Origin: Paenibacillus sp. FSL W8-0186 | GTDB taxonomy: Bacteria; Bacillota; Bacilli; Paenibacillales; Paenibacillaceae | DNA length: 64,000 nt | Assembly: GCF_037969765.1 (NCBI RefSeq) | Contig: NZ_CP150207.1 | Location: 4,885,001 to 4,949,000, forward strand | Direction: 5' to 3' | In this document: positions 7,608 through 17,532 of the stretch, one piece after another | How positions within the stretch are numbered: position 1 is the stretch's first letter | Layout of the letters: the number at the start of each line of letters is the position of its first letter | Made by a program: the position numbers and the translations under genes | Notes under the pieces: generated by a model | Seen by the model: only the letters and a program-made list of their open reading frames with translations | Databases searched by the model: none | What the model was told of the DNA's origin: nothing

Positions 7608-8045
7608 TTATCCGCGAAGTTCGTAAACTTCTGGTTTTTGTGCTGCATGTGGATGCTCAGTACCCGCATATGCTTTCAATCTCAGCTTCATTTTCTCGCC
7701 TTGACGAGTTTTAGGAAGCATGCCGTGAACCGCAGATTCGATCATGCGCTCAGGTTTTGTTCTCAACAGGTCTTGAGCAACCGTCACTTTAAGACCACCT
7801 GTGTGCTGGGAGTGACGATAGTATTTCTTGTTTTCCATTTTGTTGCCGCTAAGTCTGATTTTCTCAGCATTGATGACGATAACGAAATCACCGCCGTCAA
7901 CATGAGGTGTAAATCCTGGTTTGTGTTTACCGCGAATCAATGCCGCAGCTTCGCTTGCCAAACGGCCCAGCGTTTTGCCTTCGGCATCAATGATGTGCCA
8001 TTTGCGCTCAACTTCGCTTGGCTTAGCCATATAGGTGGTACGCAT
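7608..8045 (-). CDS. rplM: 50S ribosomal protein uL13
   Basis: 145 residues with ATG 8045 as start, eight bases after AAGGAGG. Earlier in-frame starts would add 15 non-conserved residues and run through this ribosome site, so they are rejected. Typical L13 segments are [18 protein letters not shown] near the start and [12 protein letters not shown]13 binds 23S rRNA early in 50S assembly. A 5' leader with a possible L13 regulatory fold lies upstream. Confidence 0.98.
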   Translation of the reverse strand: MRTTYMAKPSEVERKWHIIDAEGKTLGRLASEAAALIRGKHKPGFTPHVDGGDFVIVINAEKIRLSGNKMENKKYYRHSQHTGGLKVTVAQDLLRTKPERMIESAVHGMLPKTRQGEKMKLRLKAYAGTEHPHAAQKPEVYELRG

Positions 8046-8180
8046 GTAAAGATCCTCCTTCATTCTCGTCCGAAATGGTTCATGGTTCATAGATACCAGA
8101 CATGTTCATGCTCTTTGGGCGCAGAACGAATCTGGTAAATTTATCTTCGTTCCTATGCTTATTCGCATTTAAATTATCAT
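8046..8180 (-). promoter_or_regulatory. rplM 5' leader with possible L13 regulatory RNA
   Basis: Between the zinc-ribbon gene (8301) and rplM lie about 250 non-coding bases. On the minus strand ACCAGA (8136-8131) pairs with TCTGGT (8100-8095) around a 30-base loop. B. subtilis and relatives have an L13 leader family upstream of rplM, and this is a positional candidate. I could not verify its consensus, and no clear promoter is visible in 8181-8300. Confidence 0.35.
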
Positions 8181-8300
8181 AGATGTATCGTCTTCTTATT
8201 GGGGGCTGTGGGATAGCCATAAGAAAACACAACTTATATTTTACAGGATGCACATTTATTACGCAAGTCTTTTTTAGAGCAAATTGAATTAAACTCGGTA

Positions 8301-8726
8301 TTAATCGAACAAGTCTCCAAGAACGTCGAGAACCGACTTTTTCTTCTTATACTTGTAGTGATCCTTATGATATTTACCGCCGCCATAAGGATTGCCGTAA
8401 CGAGGATCATAGCCCTGCTGCGGAGCCTTGGACCCATACCCAGACTGACTACCCGGCCGGGGCGCTCCCGGATCGAATCCCGGGTTGTAGCTTGACCCAG
8501 GCCCTGGCTGGCGATACCGCTCATCTCCCTCACGATAAGCCTGTCCACCCTCGCGGCTTTCATACCACTCGTCAAATGCAGGCCGCAGCTCACGGATTTC
8601 TCCAAGCAGCTTCTCCAGCTCGCCGCGGTCCAGCCATACGCCTTTGCAATCCGGGCAAACATCGATCATAACGCCATCCTTCTCTATTTCCCTCATGCGA
8701 ACGTCATTGCAAACAGGACATTTCAT
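8301..8726 (-). CDS. zf-TFIIB domain protein with Gly/Pro/Tyr-rich tail
   Basis: 141 residues. Residues 1-45 form a TFIIB-like zinc ribbon: CPVC at 3-6 and CPDC at 24-27, followed by GVWLDRGEL, the usual ending of this small domain. Residues 60-120 are low-complexity and rich in Gly, Pro, Tyr, Ser and Arg; the end is basic (HYKYKKKKS), then an acidic LGDLFD tail. The function of such proteins is unknown; nucleic acid or protein binding is only a guess. AGGAGGGG precedes the ATG. It lies between truA and rplM, genes that are neighbours in B. subtilis, so it is an insertion relative to that order. Confidence 0.85.
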   Translation of the reverse strand: MKCPVCNDVRMREIEKDGVMIDVCPDCKGVWLDRGELEKLLGEIRELRPAFDEWYESREGGQAYREGDERYRQPGPGSSYNPGFDPGAPRPGSQSGYGSKAPQQGYDPRYGNPYGGGKYHKDHYKYKKKKSVLDVLGDLFD

Positions 8727-8811
8727 AGTCGTGTACCCCTCCTAGAAACTAGTTGAGTATGATATACGTTTCGTAGACATGATGGTTTCACTTAAGCTTA
8801 TGGCCTCTGCC

Positions 8812-9585
8812 CTAGTGCTGTTCGTATTCCACGCTCCACAGCATAAGTCCCTTGCTTTCCGCGGTTGGCCCAGCTGCCTTGCGATCCTTCGCCTCCAGAA
8901 TTTGCTTCATCTGTTCTGGAGGGCGCTTGCCCTGACCTACCTCAAGCAGGGTTCCCACGATGATCCGCACCATATGCTGCAGGAAGCCATTCCCGCTAAT
9001 ATACAGATGAATCACGCCCTGATCCCTGGTGCCTGGCACAGCCAGCGACATATCTACTTCGATTCTCGTCTCGTCGATCGTCCGGACATGGCTGGCCTTC
9101 GTAGAATGACGGGAAGCAAACGACGTATAATCATGCGTTCCCAGGAGGCAGTTCAAGCCCTCACGCATCGCATCCACATTAAGCTTTCCCGGATGATGAA
9201 GCTGGTAGCTGCGCTGGAATACGTCAGTAAACCGGTTAGCATTAATCGTGTAACGGTACGTCTTCCGTTTGGCTGACCGCCTGGCGTGAAAATCAAGCTC
9301 TACTTCCTTGGCAGACGTAACGCGAATATCTGCAGGCAGGCGCCCGTTTAACGCAAGGCACCAGCGTTCTACCGGAATTTGCGACGAGGTCAAGAAATGA
9401 AACGGCTGCGCCCGGGCATGAACCCCGGCATCGGTGCGGCCGGAGCCATGGATTTTAACCGTCTCGCCTGTTAAATTCTGAATAGCCGCTTCCAGGCAAT
9501 CTTGGATCGTATTGCCTCCCGGCTGCGTCTGAAAGCCATAATAATTGCTTCCGTCATAACAGACCGTCATCAGTAAATTACGCAC
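8812..9585 (-). CDS. truA: tRNA pseudouridine(38-40) synthase TruA
   Basis: 257 residues. The catalytic motif GSGRTDAGVHA carries Asp52, the nucleophile that isomerises uridines 38-40 in tRNA anticodon arms. Further TruA segments include FHARRSAKRKTYRY and GNGFLQHMVRIIVGTLLEVG. The start is GTG at 9585 with AAGGTGG seven bases upstream. It is preceded by about 300 non-coding bases holding several hairpins (separate entries). In B. subtilis truA follows the ecfA1-ecfA2-ecfT transporter genes, which are missing here. Confidence 0.97.
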   Translation of the reverse strand: MRNLLMTVCYDGSNYYGFQTQPGGNTIQDCLEAAIQNLTGETVKIHGSGRTDAGVHARAQPFHFLTSSQIPVERWCLALNGRLPADIRVTSAKEVELDFHARRSAKRKTYRYTINANRFTDVFQRSYQLHHPGKLNVDAMREGLNCLLGTHDYTSFASRHSTKASHVRTIDETRIEVDMSLAVPGTRDQGVIHLYISGNGFLQHMVRIIVGTLLEVGQGKRPPEQMKQILEAKDRKAAGPTAESKGLMLWSVEYEQH

Positions 9586-9634
9586 GACCTTGCCACCTTC
9601 CTAAACGCTTGCTGCATGCTTGTGTTAATAAATG

Positions 9635-9686
9635 AAAAACTCTCTGAGCGAACTAGCCATATCCAGGCTTGGCGTACAGAGAGTTT
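9635..9686 (-). terminator. Terminator or attenuator in front of truA
   Basis: On the minus strand AAACTCTCTG (9686-9677) pairs with CAGAGAGTTT (9646-9637), followed by TT and CATT, 50 bases before the truA start. GCCATAT (9700-9694) can alternatively pair with ATATGGC (9662-9656) inside the loop, giving a possible competing structure. Confidence 0.55.
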
Positions 9687-9706
9687 GCATCATATATGGC
9701 CGAGCC

Positions 9707-9734
9707 CAGTTGCGTGCCCTCAGACACGCAACTG
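9707..9734 (-). repeat. 10-bp hairpin upstream of the truA attenuator
   Basis: CAGTTGCGTG (9707-9716) and CACGCAACTG (9725-9734) form a perfect inverted repeat with an eight-base loop. No U-run follows on either strand. Confidence 0.6.
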
Positions 9735-9744
9735 TCCTCTAATA

Positions 9745-9788
9745 AGAGCAAAGCCCCGCTCAAGCCGCCCATGGCTCGTTCGGGGCTG
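9745..9788 (-). terminator. Terminator of the alpha operon (after rplQ)
   Basis: On the minus strand AGCCCCG (9787-9781) pairs with CGGGGCT (9758-9752), with an inner AGCC/GGCT stem, followed by TTTGCTCTTATT. It is the first U-rich hairpin after the rplQ stop. Confidence 0.6.
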
Positions 9789-9887
9789 AAAGCCGCTGAA
9801 CCGAAAGTCCGGCTCCTTCCGCTGTCGCTCTCCTTATGAATAAGCTATATTTCCCTGTGGGAAAATAGAGGCAATTCACGAAGAATA

Positions 9888-10253
9888 TTATGCCCGGTCT
9901 ACCAGTTCAAGATAAACCATAGGGGCAGAGTCACCACGACGAGGTCCCAGTTTCAGGATACGAGTGTATCCGCCTGGACGCTCGGAGTAACGAGTTGCGA
10001 TTTCTGTGAACAGCTTTTGGATTGCATCTTGCTCTCCGTCGATCGATTCGCGGCGAACGAACGCTGCAACTTGACGGCGGGCATGCAAATCACCGCGTTT
10101 TGCTTTTGTAATGAGCTTCTCAGCGATAGAACGAACTTCTTTCGCTTTCGCTTCTGTCGTTTGGATGCGCTCATACAAGAACAGGTCTGTTACCAGGTCA
10201 CGGAACAAAGCTTTACGTGCACTAGAGTTACGTCCCAACTTTTGGTATGCCAT
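9888..10253 (-). CDS. rplQ: 50S ribosomal protein bL17
   Basis: 121 residues. It opens with [20 protein letters not shown], the L17 signature, and ends ELVDRA. L17 sits near the peptide exit tunnel of the 50S subunit. GGAGG lies eight bases before the ATG. It is the last gene of the alpha operon, 36 bases after rpoA. Confidence 0.98.
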   Translation of the reverse strand: MAYQKLGRNSSARKALFRDLVTDLFLYERIQTTEAKAKEVRSIAEKLITKAKRGDLHARRQVAAFVRRESIDGEQDAIQKLFTEIATRYSERPGGYTRILKLGPRRGDSAPMVYLELVDRA

Positions 10254-10289
10254 GTGTATTCCCTCCTTCGCTAAAACGATTCAAGCAAT

Positions 10290-11234
10290 CTATTCTTCCG
10301 TACGAAGTCCGAGTCCAAGCTCTTCCAGCTTCTCTTGGACTTCCTCCAAAGATTTGCGTCCGAGGTTACGAACCTTCATCATATCTTCTTCGGTTTTCGT
10401 CGTCAGCTCTTGCACGGTATTGATACCGGCACGTTTAAGGCAGTTGTAGGAACGAACGGAAAGATCGAGCTCTTCGATAGTCATCTCAAGCACTTTCTCC
10501 TTCTTGTCCTCTTCCTTCTCTACCATGATTTCCGCGTCCTTCGCTTCGTCTGTGAGACCCACAAACAAGTAAAGATGCTCGGTCAAGATTTTCGCACCGA
10601 GGCTAACCGCTTCTTCTGGTTTAATGCTGCCATCTGTCCATACTTCAAGCGTGAGCTTGTCGTAGTTGGTCACTTGGCCAACTCGTGTATTCTCTACGAC
10701 GTAGTTGACACGTGCAATCGGGGTATAGATCGAATCCACAGGAATGACACCGATAGGTTGGTCATCTCGTTTATTCCGATCTGCCTGAACATAACCGCGG
10801 CCCCGGCCTGCGAATATGCGCATATGAAGTCTGGAACCCGGTTCAAGCGTAGCAATATGCAAGTCCGGATTCAGAATTTCAACATCGCTATCCGCACGGA
10901 TATCACCTGCTGTAATAACTCCTTCGCCTTCCGCATCGATTTCAAGGATTTTCTCCTCGTCCGAATGGATTTTGAGAGAGAGAGCTTTCAGATTCAGAAT
11001 GATCTCCGTAACGTCTTCCATTACACCCGGAACGGTCGAAAATTCATGCAGAACGCCATCGATCTGGACCGAGGTTACCGCTGCACCCGGTAGAGAAGAG
11101 AGCAAAATCCGACGCAGCGAGTTACCCAGAGTGGTGCCATACCCACGCTCAAGTGGTTCTACTACAAATTTCCCATAGGTGCCATCATCGTTAACTTCTA
11201 CGGTCTCAATTTTCGGCTTTTCGATTTCTATCAC
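10290..11234 (-). CDS. rpoA: RNA polymerase alpha subunit
   Basis: 314 residues. The N-terminal domain (about 1-230) dimerises and carries [23 protein letters not shown], the assembly site for beta and beta-prime. The C-terminal domain (about 245-314), with [14 protein letters not shown] and [15 protein letters not shown], contacts UP elements and activators. The start is GTG at 11234 with GGAGG nine bases upstream. It follows rpsK after a 129-base gap holding a possible internal promoter. Confidence 0.98.
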   Translation of the reverse strand: MIEIEKPKIETVEVNDDGTYGKFVVEPLERGYGTTLGNSLRRILLSSLPGAAVTSVQIDGVLHEFSTVPGVMEDVTEIILNLKALSLKIHSDEEKILEIDAEGEGVITAGDIRADSDVEILNPDLHIATLEPGSRLHMRIFAGRGRGYVQADRNKRDDQPIGVIPVDSIYTPIARVNYVVENTRVGQVTNYDKLTLEVWTDGSIKPEEAVSLGAKILTEHLYLFVGLTDEAKDAEIMVEKEEDKKEKVLEMTIEELDLSVRSYNCLKRAGINTVQELTTKTEEDMMKVRNLGRKSLEEVQEKLEELGLGLRTEE

Positions 11235-11300
11235 GAAATTACCCCTCCTTCAAAACGTCGTTCCTAAAAAACAGCCATGTCTTCTGAAGTGTACCATGTA

Positions 11301-11328
11301 GTATGCCTAAACAACCATTGTTACCAAG
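11301..11328 (-). promoter_or_regulatory. Possible internal sigma-A promoter before rpoA
   Basis: On the minus strand TTGGTA (11328-11323), a 16-bp spacer and CATACT (11306-11301), in the longest gap of the alpha operon. It could add RNA polymerase alpha expression independent of the ribosomal genes; unproven. Confidence 0.35.
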
Positions 11329-11363
11329 TTGCAATGTTGTTATACACACCTTATGCAACTTCA

Positions 11364-11759
11364 TTAAACACGACGGCGTTTTGGAGGACGGCAACCGTTA
11401 TGCGGGATTGGAGTCACGTCTTTAATCATGTTGACTTCAAGGCCTGCCGCTTGCAGGGAACGGATAGCGGCTTCACGGCCGGCTCCAGGACCTTTAACCA
11501 TAACCTCAACGGATTTCATGCCGTGTTCCATTGCCGCTTTAGCAGCTGTTTCAGCAGCCATTTGCGCAGCGAATGGAGTAGATTTACGGGAACCTTTGAA
11601 CCCTTGGCCGCCGGAGCTTGCCCAAGAGATCGCATTACCGTGCGGATCCGTAATCGTTACAATCGTATTGTTGAATGTGGAACGAATATGCGCCACACCA
11701 GATTCGATATTTTTACGGTCACGACGTTTAGTACGTACGACTTTTTTTGGTTTAGCCAT
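11364..11759 (-). CDS. rpsK: 30S ribosomal protein uS11
   Basis: 131 residues ending in the conserved [12 protein letters not shown] tail. S11 lies on the 30S platform near the E site and contacts 16S rRNA helix 45. The basic N-terminus [15 protein letters not shown] is typical. GGAGG precedes the ATG by about ten bases. It lies 19 bases after rpsM and upstream of rpoA. Confidence 0.98.
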   Translation of the reverse strand: MAKPKKVVRTKRRDRKNIESGVAHIRSTFNNTIVTITDPHGNAISWASSGGQGFKGSRKSTPFAAQMAAETAAKAAMEHGMKSVEVMVKGPGAGREAAIRSLQAAGLEVNMIKDVTPIPHNGCRPPKRRRV

Positions 11760-11778
11760 TGTCAGTTATCCTCCCTTC

Positions 11779-12147
11779 TTATTTCTTCTTGTTCGCTACT
11801 GTACGACGAGGACCCTTACGAGTACGGGCATTCGTTTTCGTACGTTGTCCGCGAACAGGCAGGCCACGACGATGACGCACACCACGGTAGCAGCCAATTT
11901 CGATCAAACGTTTAATATTTAAGGAAATTTCACGACGCAGGTCACCTTCAACCTTAACCTCTTTGTCGATCGTTTCGCGTAGTTTGCTAACCTCATCTTC
12001 CGTCAAATCACGAACACGAGTGTCCGGATTGATGCCTGTTGTATTCAGGATTTTCTGAGAAGTCGTTTTACCGATTCCGAAAATGTAAGTCAAGGCGATC
12101 TCAACGCGTTTGTCACGTGGCAAATCCACACCAGCTATACGAGCCAT
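11779..12147 (-). CDS. rpsM: 30S ribosomal protein uS13
   Basis: 122 residues starting [21 protein letters not shown], with the C-terminal [15 protein letters not shown] segment that contacts tRNA in the 30S head. GGGGGTG is the ribosome site. It follows rpmJ by 21 bases in the standard infA-rpmJ-rpsM-rpsK-rpoA-rplQ order. Confidence 0.98.
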   Translation of the reverse strand: MARIAGVDLPRDKRVEIALTYIFGIGKTTSQKILNTTGINPDTRVRDLTEDEVSKLRETIDKEVKVEGDLRREISLNIKRLIEIGCYRGVRHRRGLPVRGQRTKTNARTRKGPRRTVANKKK

Positions 12148-12168
12148 TTTACGCTACACCCCCTTCTA

Positions 12169-12360
<192 letters not shown>

Positions 12361-12482
12361 ACTTTGAAGCACTGACTTCGAGAAAAACTTCGTTTCACAG
12401 GCCACCACAAAAAATAAATTATATGCAGTGACAAACTCAACCTGAATATCATACCACATATTCGCAATAAATGATATGGTAT

Positions 12483-12698
12483 CTATTTACGGTAAGTAAT
12501 ACGACCTTTTGTGAGATCGTACGGTGATAGTTGAACGACCACTTTATCTCCCGTCAGAATACGGATGAAATGCATCCGCAGCTTACCGGAAACATGAGCG
12601 AGAATTTGATGACCGTTCTCAAGCTCTACTTTGAAAGTAGCATTCGGCAGCGGCTCAACAACTACACCTTCGACTTCAATGACATCTTCCTTAGCCAC
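12483..12698 (-). CDS. infA: Translation initiation factor IF-1
   Basis: 71 residues, a single S1-like OB fold ([20 protein letters not shown] at the start, GRITYRK at the end). IF-1 binds the 30S A site during initiation. The start is GTG at 12698, with GGAG seven bases upstream. It immediately follows the KOW-domain gene (two-base gap) in the adk-map-KOW-infA segment, as in Bacillus. Confidence 0.97.
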   Translation of the reverse strand: MAKEDVIEVEGVVVEPLPNATFKVELENGHQILAHVSGKLRMHFIRILTGDKVVVQLSPYDLTKGRITYRK

Positions 12699-12700
12699 AG

Positions 12701-13015
12701 TCAGTCTCCTTTCTCTTCAGCATTTGGATTGGCGGATTGAACGAATGCGCGCACGGCATGCCGCAGCTTCGCATTAGTCACCCGACCGCTTTCCTGCAAA
12801 CTATGAACAACCTCGCTGCTAATGATTGGCGAAAGTTCGAGATGCTGTACATTCTTCCGTTTGGGCTGATCAAACTTTCGTTTGTTCCCATCCGCGATCA
12901 GTACGAACTTGGTGTCCACAATCGCTACAACAACAGCAACCGACCCGGCTTCTTTGCCCTTCAATACTCTCACCATTTGGCCGATCTTGGCTTCTGAGCG
13001 GTGCTCCACCTTCAT
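12701..13015 (-). CDS. KOW-domain RNA-binding protein (L14e-like)
   Basis: 104 residues. Residues 9-45 ([20 protein letters not shown]) form a KOW motif like that in ribosomal proteins L14e/L27e and NusG. The rest is charged and probably partly disordered ([11 protein letters not shown] at the end). Proteins of this kind are encoded between map and infA in many Bacilli; the function is not established, and ribosome or RNA binding is inferred from the fold. It starts three bases after map stops, with only a weak ribosome site, so translational coupling is likely. Confidence 0.87.
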   Translation of the reverse strand: MKVEHRSEAKIGQMVRVLKGKEAGSVAVVVAIVDTKFVLIADGNKRKFDQPKRKNVQHLELSPIISSEVVHSLQESGRVTNAKLRHAVRAFVQSANPNAEEKGD

Positions 13016-13018
13016 CGC

Positions 13019-13771
13019 CTATTCGTCCAGCTTTGTAAGAATTTCCATACCGTCCGCAGTAACTGCTACAGTATGCTCGAAATGAGCGCAGAGCGAGCCG
13101 TCTACTGTAACGACTGTCCAGTTATCTTCCAGCGTTCTTACATATCGCTTGCCTACGTTGACCATAGGTTCGATAGCCAGAACCATACCTGGCTTCAGAC
13201 GTGGCCCCCGATCTGGAATGCCGTAATTCGGAATCTGCGGTTCCTCGTGAAGATTCGCGCCGATGCCGTGACCGACATATTCGCGAACGACCGAAAAGCC
13301 TGCATCCTCAATGTAACGCTGAATAGCATGCGATATCGTGTATAAGCGAACATCGGGCTTGACGAGCTCCAGTCCGGCAAAGAGAGATCCTTCAGTAACT
13401 TCAAGAAGTCTCTTCGCTTCCTCTGAAATCTTGCCAACCGGATAAGTCCATGCCGAGTCGCCATGAAAGCCGCGATACTCCGCACCGATATCAAGACTGA
13501 TGATGTCGCCTTCATTCAGTTTGCGTTTGCCGGGAAATCCATGTACCAATTCTTCGTTAACCGAAGCGCAAATGCTGTAAGGAAAGCCGTTGTAATCTTT
13601 GAAAGACGGCACCGCGCCTTGACTGCGAATGTACTTATCAGCAATTTGATCGAGTTCCCCCGTCGTAATCCCGGGCTCAATCGATTGTGCCATGAGCCTG
13701 TGCGTCTCCGCGACGATCCGCCCTGCTTCTCTCATAAAGCCAAGTTCCGTTTCGGATTTACAAATGATCAT
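13019..13771 (-). CDS. map: Type I methionine aminopeptidase
   Basis: 250 residues with the pita-bread fold ligands visible: Asp94 (LDIGAE), Asp105 (FHGDSA), His168 (GHGIG), Glu201 (AIEPM) and Glu232 (FEHTV), plus substrate-contact His77. It removes the initiator Met from nascent proteins at the tunnel exit. It has no N-terminal zinc-finger extension. The ribosome site GAGG lies inside the end of adk, three bases upstream. Confidence 0.97.
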   Translation of the reverse strand: MIICKSETELGFMREAGRIVAETHRLMAQSIEPGITTGELDQIADKYIRSQGAVPSFKDYNGFPYSICASVNEELVHGFPGKRKLNEGDIISLDIGAEYRGFHGDSAWTYPVGKISEEAKRLLEVTEGSLFAGLELVKPDVRLYTISHAIQRYIEDAGFSVVREYVGHGIGANLHEEPQIPNYGIPDRGPRLKPGMVLAIEPMVNVGKRYVRTLEDNWTVVTVDGSLCAHFEHTVAVTADGMEILTKLDE

Positions 13772-13774
13772 TAC

Positions 13775-14452
<678 letters not shown>

Positions 14453-14518
14453 CTAAGAAAACAGAACAATAGGCGCCAGGAGAGTTCGTTAACCAAGCTC
14501 AATCCTGGAACCTATCTC

Positions 14519-15817
14519 CTATTTATTAATGAAGCCTTTGTAGTGACGTTTAATCAATTGCCCTTCGATCGTCTTCATCGTATCAAGCGCAACACCGATA
14601 ACGATCAGAATGGAAGTACCTCCGATTTGCACGGTACGCGGCAATCCTGCCAATGCACCGAGAATAACCGGGAGTACGGAGATAAAGGCGAGGAACAATG
14701 CGCCGGTCATCGTCAAACGGGATAGAACCCGAGTCAGATAAGTGGCCGTTGTTTTCCCCGGACGGATCCCCGGAATGTAGCCGCCGTTCTTCTTCATGTT
14801 ATCCGCCATTTGCTGCGGGTTCATCTGTACAAACGTATAGAAGAACGTAAATCCAATAATCATGATTACATACAACACAATACCCAACGGACGGTCAATG
14901 TTCATGTTGTTGCTGATCCATTGTGCCCAAGTGTGTGTTGACCAGAAGCTTGCAATGACTATCGGAAACTGCAGCAGGGATGATGCGAAGATAACCGGAA
15001 TAACACCCGCTGCGTTAATTTTGAGCGGAATGTGCGTGTTCTGCCCGCCATACATTTTGTTTCCGACAACACGCTTAGCGTATTGTACAGGAATTTTACG
15101 GATGGCTTGCTGGATGTAAATTACACCGATAACAATTAACACCAACACGATGATAATCGCAATTGCTTTAACAATGTTCATGAACGTTTGCCCAGTAACT
15201 ATGAAATCAGACATTGCGATATTTTGTATATGAGTTGGTATCGAGGCGACGATACCCGCGAAAATAATCAGCGAAATACCGTTACCGATTCCCTTATCCG
15301 TAATTTGCTCACCAAGCCACATCAAGAACGACGTACCCGCGGTCAAAACAATCGCGATCAACATATAATCCCCGAACGTAGCGTTCGGCACCATCTCCGT
15401 ATAATACAGCCGGTTGAACCCGATCGATGTCGCAAAGGCTTGAATGAGGGCCAAGACCACCGTTAAGTAACGAGTGACTTGGGCCGTCTTCTTCTTGCCA
15501 TGCTCACCTTGTTTCGCCCATTCTGCCAGCTTAGGAATAACATCCATGGACAGGAGCTGAATAATAATGGAGGCGGTGATATAAGGGAAAATCCCGATTG
15601 CAAAAATCGAGAAATTATGCAGCGCGCCGCCCGAGAAGATGTTCAATAGCCCGAGCAAATCGCTCCCCGCTACGTTTGTCGTTTTGAACACTTCTTTATT
15701 AACGCCCGGAACCGGAACAAATGTACCGATCCGGTAGATAATAAAGATAAAGAGAGTGAACAAAATACGGGTCCGCAGATCCTTAACGTGCCATATGTTC
15801 TTCATGGTTTTAAACAT
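14519..15817 (-). CDS. secY: Preprotein translocase subunit SecY
   Basis: 432 residues with ten predicted transmembrane helices, the channel subunit of the Sec translocon (partner SecE is encoded at 47.2 kb). Typical regions are RIGTFVPVPGV near TM1, the plug segment NIFSGGALHNFSIFAIGIFPYI, and NPQQMADNMKKNGGYIPGIRPG in a cytoplasmic loop. Its ATG overlaps the rplO stop as TAATG, and the ribosome site GAGGTGAT is inside rplO, indicating coupled translation. Confidence 0.98.
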   Translation of the reverse strand: MFKTMKNIWHVKDLRTRILFTLFIFIIYRIGTFVPVPGVNKEVFKTTNVAGSDLLGLLNIFSGGALHNFSIFAIGIFPYITASIIIQLLSMDVIPKLAEWAKQGEHGKKKTAQVTRYLTVVLALIQAFATSIGFNRLYYTEMVPNATFGDYMLIAIVLTAGTSFLMWLGEQITDKGIGNGISLIIFAGIVASIPTHIQNIAMSDFIVTGQTFMNIVKAIAIIIVLVLIVIGVIYIQQAIRKIPVQYAKRVVGNKMYGGQNTHIPLKINAAGVIPVIFASSLLQFPIVIASFWSTHTWAQWISNNMNIDRPLGIVLYVIMIIGFTFFYTFVQMNPQQMADNMKKNGGYIPGIRPGKTTATYLTRVLSRLTMTGALFLAFISVLPVILGALAGLPRTVQIGGTSILIVIGVALDTMKTIEGQLIKRHYKGFINK

Positions 15818-16257
15818 TAGATCACCTCGGTTTTACCGCCGGCAGCCTCGATTTTCTCCACCGCGGATTGAGAGAACTTATTCGCTTTAACCGTCAATTT
15901 GACAGTCAGTTCACCGTTGCCAAGAATCTTGATGCCGCTTTTTGCGTCTTTCACGATTCCTTGTTCAAACAACAGCTCAGGAGTAACCTCTGTATCCGCC
16001 GCAAAGTTGTTCAATTCCTGGGTGTTCACAATCGCATACTCTTTCCGCGTTGGATTCGTAAATCCGCGTTTTGGCAAGCGACGATACAACGGGTTTTGAC
16101 CGCCTTCGAAGCCCGGACGGACACCGCCGCCGGAACGAGCATTTTGACCTTTGTGACCACGTGTTGATGTTTTACCCATGCCGCTTCCTGTACCGCGTCC
16201 TACGCGTTTGCGTTCTTTGCGGGAACCAGGAGCTGGGGAAAGCTCATGTAACTTCAT
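15817..16257 (-). CDS. rplO: 50S ribosomal protein uL15
   Basis: 146 residues. The start at 16257 gives the conserved [22 protein letters not shown]; the GTG at 16269 lies within the AAGGAGGTG ribosome site. The Gly/Arg-rich N-terminal half penetrates 23S rRNA. It overlaps secY by one base (TAATG) and lies 103 bases after rpmD. Confidence 0.98.
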   Translation of the reverse strand: MKLHELSPAPGSRKERKRVGRGTGSGMGKTSTRGHKGQNARSGGGVRPGFEGGQNPLYRRLPKRGFTNPTRKEYAIVNTQELNNFAADTEVTPELLFEQGIVKDAKSGIKILGNGELTVKLTVKANKFSQSAVEKIEAAGGKTEVI

Positions 16258-16360
16258 CGTTCGTTGCACCTCCTTATTTATTGTTTCACTTGCGGGTAAA
16301 GGTAAACCTTAGGTCCACCAATTTCATTCGTTAGCTAATCCGCTAATACTTGTCAGGGAG

Positions 16361-16546
16361 TTATCCTTGGAGTTCTTCAACGGATACCAGATGGCTTACA
16401 TGATTGATCATGCCGCGAATGGCAGGATTATCTTGTTGAACCACGGATTGGTTTACCTTACGCAGTCCCAGTGTTTTAACAGTCGTGCGTTGTTTCTCCG
16501 ATGTGCCGATCAAACTACGTACGAGGGTAATTTGCAGCTTTGCCAT
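16361..16546 (-). CDS. rpmD: 50S ribosomal protein uL30
   Basis: 61 residues, the short bacterial form, beginning [20 protein letters not shown] with [13 protein letters not shown] in the middle. GGAGG lies eight bases before the ATG. It follows rpsE after 12 bases in the spc segment. Confidence 0.97.
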   Translation of the reverse strand: MAKLQITLVRSLIGTSEKQRTTVKTLGLRKVNQSVVQQDNPAIRGMINHVSHLVSVEELQG

Positions 16547-16558
16547 GAGATTCCCTCC

Positions 16559-17056
16559 TTAACCGAGAAGTTCTTCGACGGTTTTACCGCGTAATTTCGC
16601 AACATCTTCAGCGCGTTTCAGACGGGACAAGCCCTCCAAAGTCGCGTTAACCATGTTGATGGAATTCGAAGAACCTAAAGATTTTGTTAGAATGTCGCCT
16701 ACGCCAGCAAGTTCGAGTACCGCACGAACTGGACCGCCTGCGATTACCCCGGTACCTTCGGAAGCCGGTTTAAGAAGAACGCGGCCTGCACCGAAGTGAC
16801 CGATTACTTGGTGAGGGACTGTCGTTCCCACAAGCGGAACGAATACAAGGTTTTTCTTAGCATCTTCGATTCCTTTGCGAATCGCATCAGGAACCTCGCC
16901 TGCCTTACCGATCCCAGCGCCAACCCAGCCTTTGCCGTCCCCGACAACTACGAGCGCACTGAAGCTAAAACGGCGTCCGCCTTTTACTACTTTAGCTACG
17001 CGGTTAATATTTACAACTCTTTCAGTCAGTTCTAAAGTATTCGGATCTACACGCAA
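16559..17056 (-). CDS. rpsE: 30S ribosomal protein uS5
   Basis: 165 residues. The dsRNA-binding-like N-terminal domain includes [21 protein letters not shown], the loop where spectinomycin-resistance mutations arise; the sequence looks wild type there. The start is TTG at 17056 with GGAGG eight bases upstream. S5 helps decoding accuracy with S4 and S12. It is encoded between rplR and rpmD. Confidence 0.98.
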   Translation of the reverse strand: MRVDPNTLELTERVVNINRVAKVVKGGRRFSFSALVVVGDGKGWVGAGIGKAGEVPDAIRKGIEDAKKNLVFVPLVGTTVPHQVIGHFGAGRVLLKPASEGTGVIAGGPVRAVLELAGVGDILTKSLGSSNSINMVNATLEGLSRLKRAEDVAKLRGKTVEELLG

Positions 17057-17083
17057 GTCGTTAACCTCCTTTTAGTGATTATT

Positions 17084-17458
17084 TTAGAATTCAAGGCCTG
17101 CTTCGCGAGCCGCGTCTGCCAGAGCCTGAATACGTCCGTGATACAAGTATCCTCCACGGTCAAACACAACGTTTTTGAAGCCTTTTTCCTGAGCGCGTTT
17201 TGCGATCAGTTCGCCAACTTTTTTAGCAGACTCCACATTGCCGCCGTTGGTAATTCCGCTCAATTCTTTATCAAGTGTCGATGCCGATGCCAGAGTAACC
17301 CCAGCCACATCATCGATCAGCTGTGCATAGATATGTTTGGCAGAACGGAATACGTTCAATCTTGGACGAACAGCCGTTCCTTGGATTTTTCTCCGTACGC
17401 GCAAATGTCTTTTCAGACGAGCTTTGTTCTTATCAGCTTTTGTAATCATGACTTCCAT
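17084..17458 (-). CDS. rplR: 50S ribosomal protein uL18
   Basis: 124 residues, or 121 if the internal ATG at codon 4 ([15 protein letters not shown]) is used. The first ATG has GGGAG only four bases away; the second is farther from it, so the start is uncertain by three residues. L18 binds 5S rRNA with L5; the motif [20 protein letters not shown] is diagnostic. It lies between rplF and rpsE. Confidence 0.97.
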   Translation of the reverse strand: MEVMITKADKNKARLKRHLRVRRKIQGTAVRPRLNVFRSAKHIYAQLIDDVAGVTLASASTLDKELSGITNGGNVESAKKVGELIAKRAQEKGFKNVVFDRGGYLYHGRIQALADAAREAGLEF

Positions 17459-17532
17459 TTCACTCCCTTCGGTTTACCTAAACAACACAAATCGTTCAAC
17501 TCGCCAGAAGGATTGGTCCGCTAAGAAGAAAG

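Larger units (their letters stand above)
9586..9887. other. Structured intergenic region between rplQ and truA
   Basis: No gene is visible in these 302 bases. From the rplQ side it holds a small palindrome near 9848-9862 (TTTCCC/GGGAAA), the rplQ terminator (9745-9788), a 10-bp hairpin (9707-9734) and a terminator-like hairpin (9635-9686) close to truA. B. subtilis has the ECF transporter genes ecfA1, ecfA2 and ecfT at this place. Confidence 0.6.
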
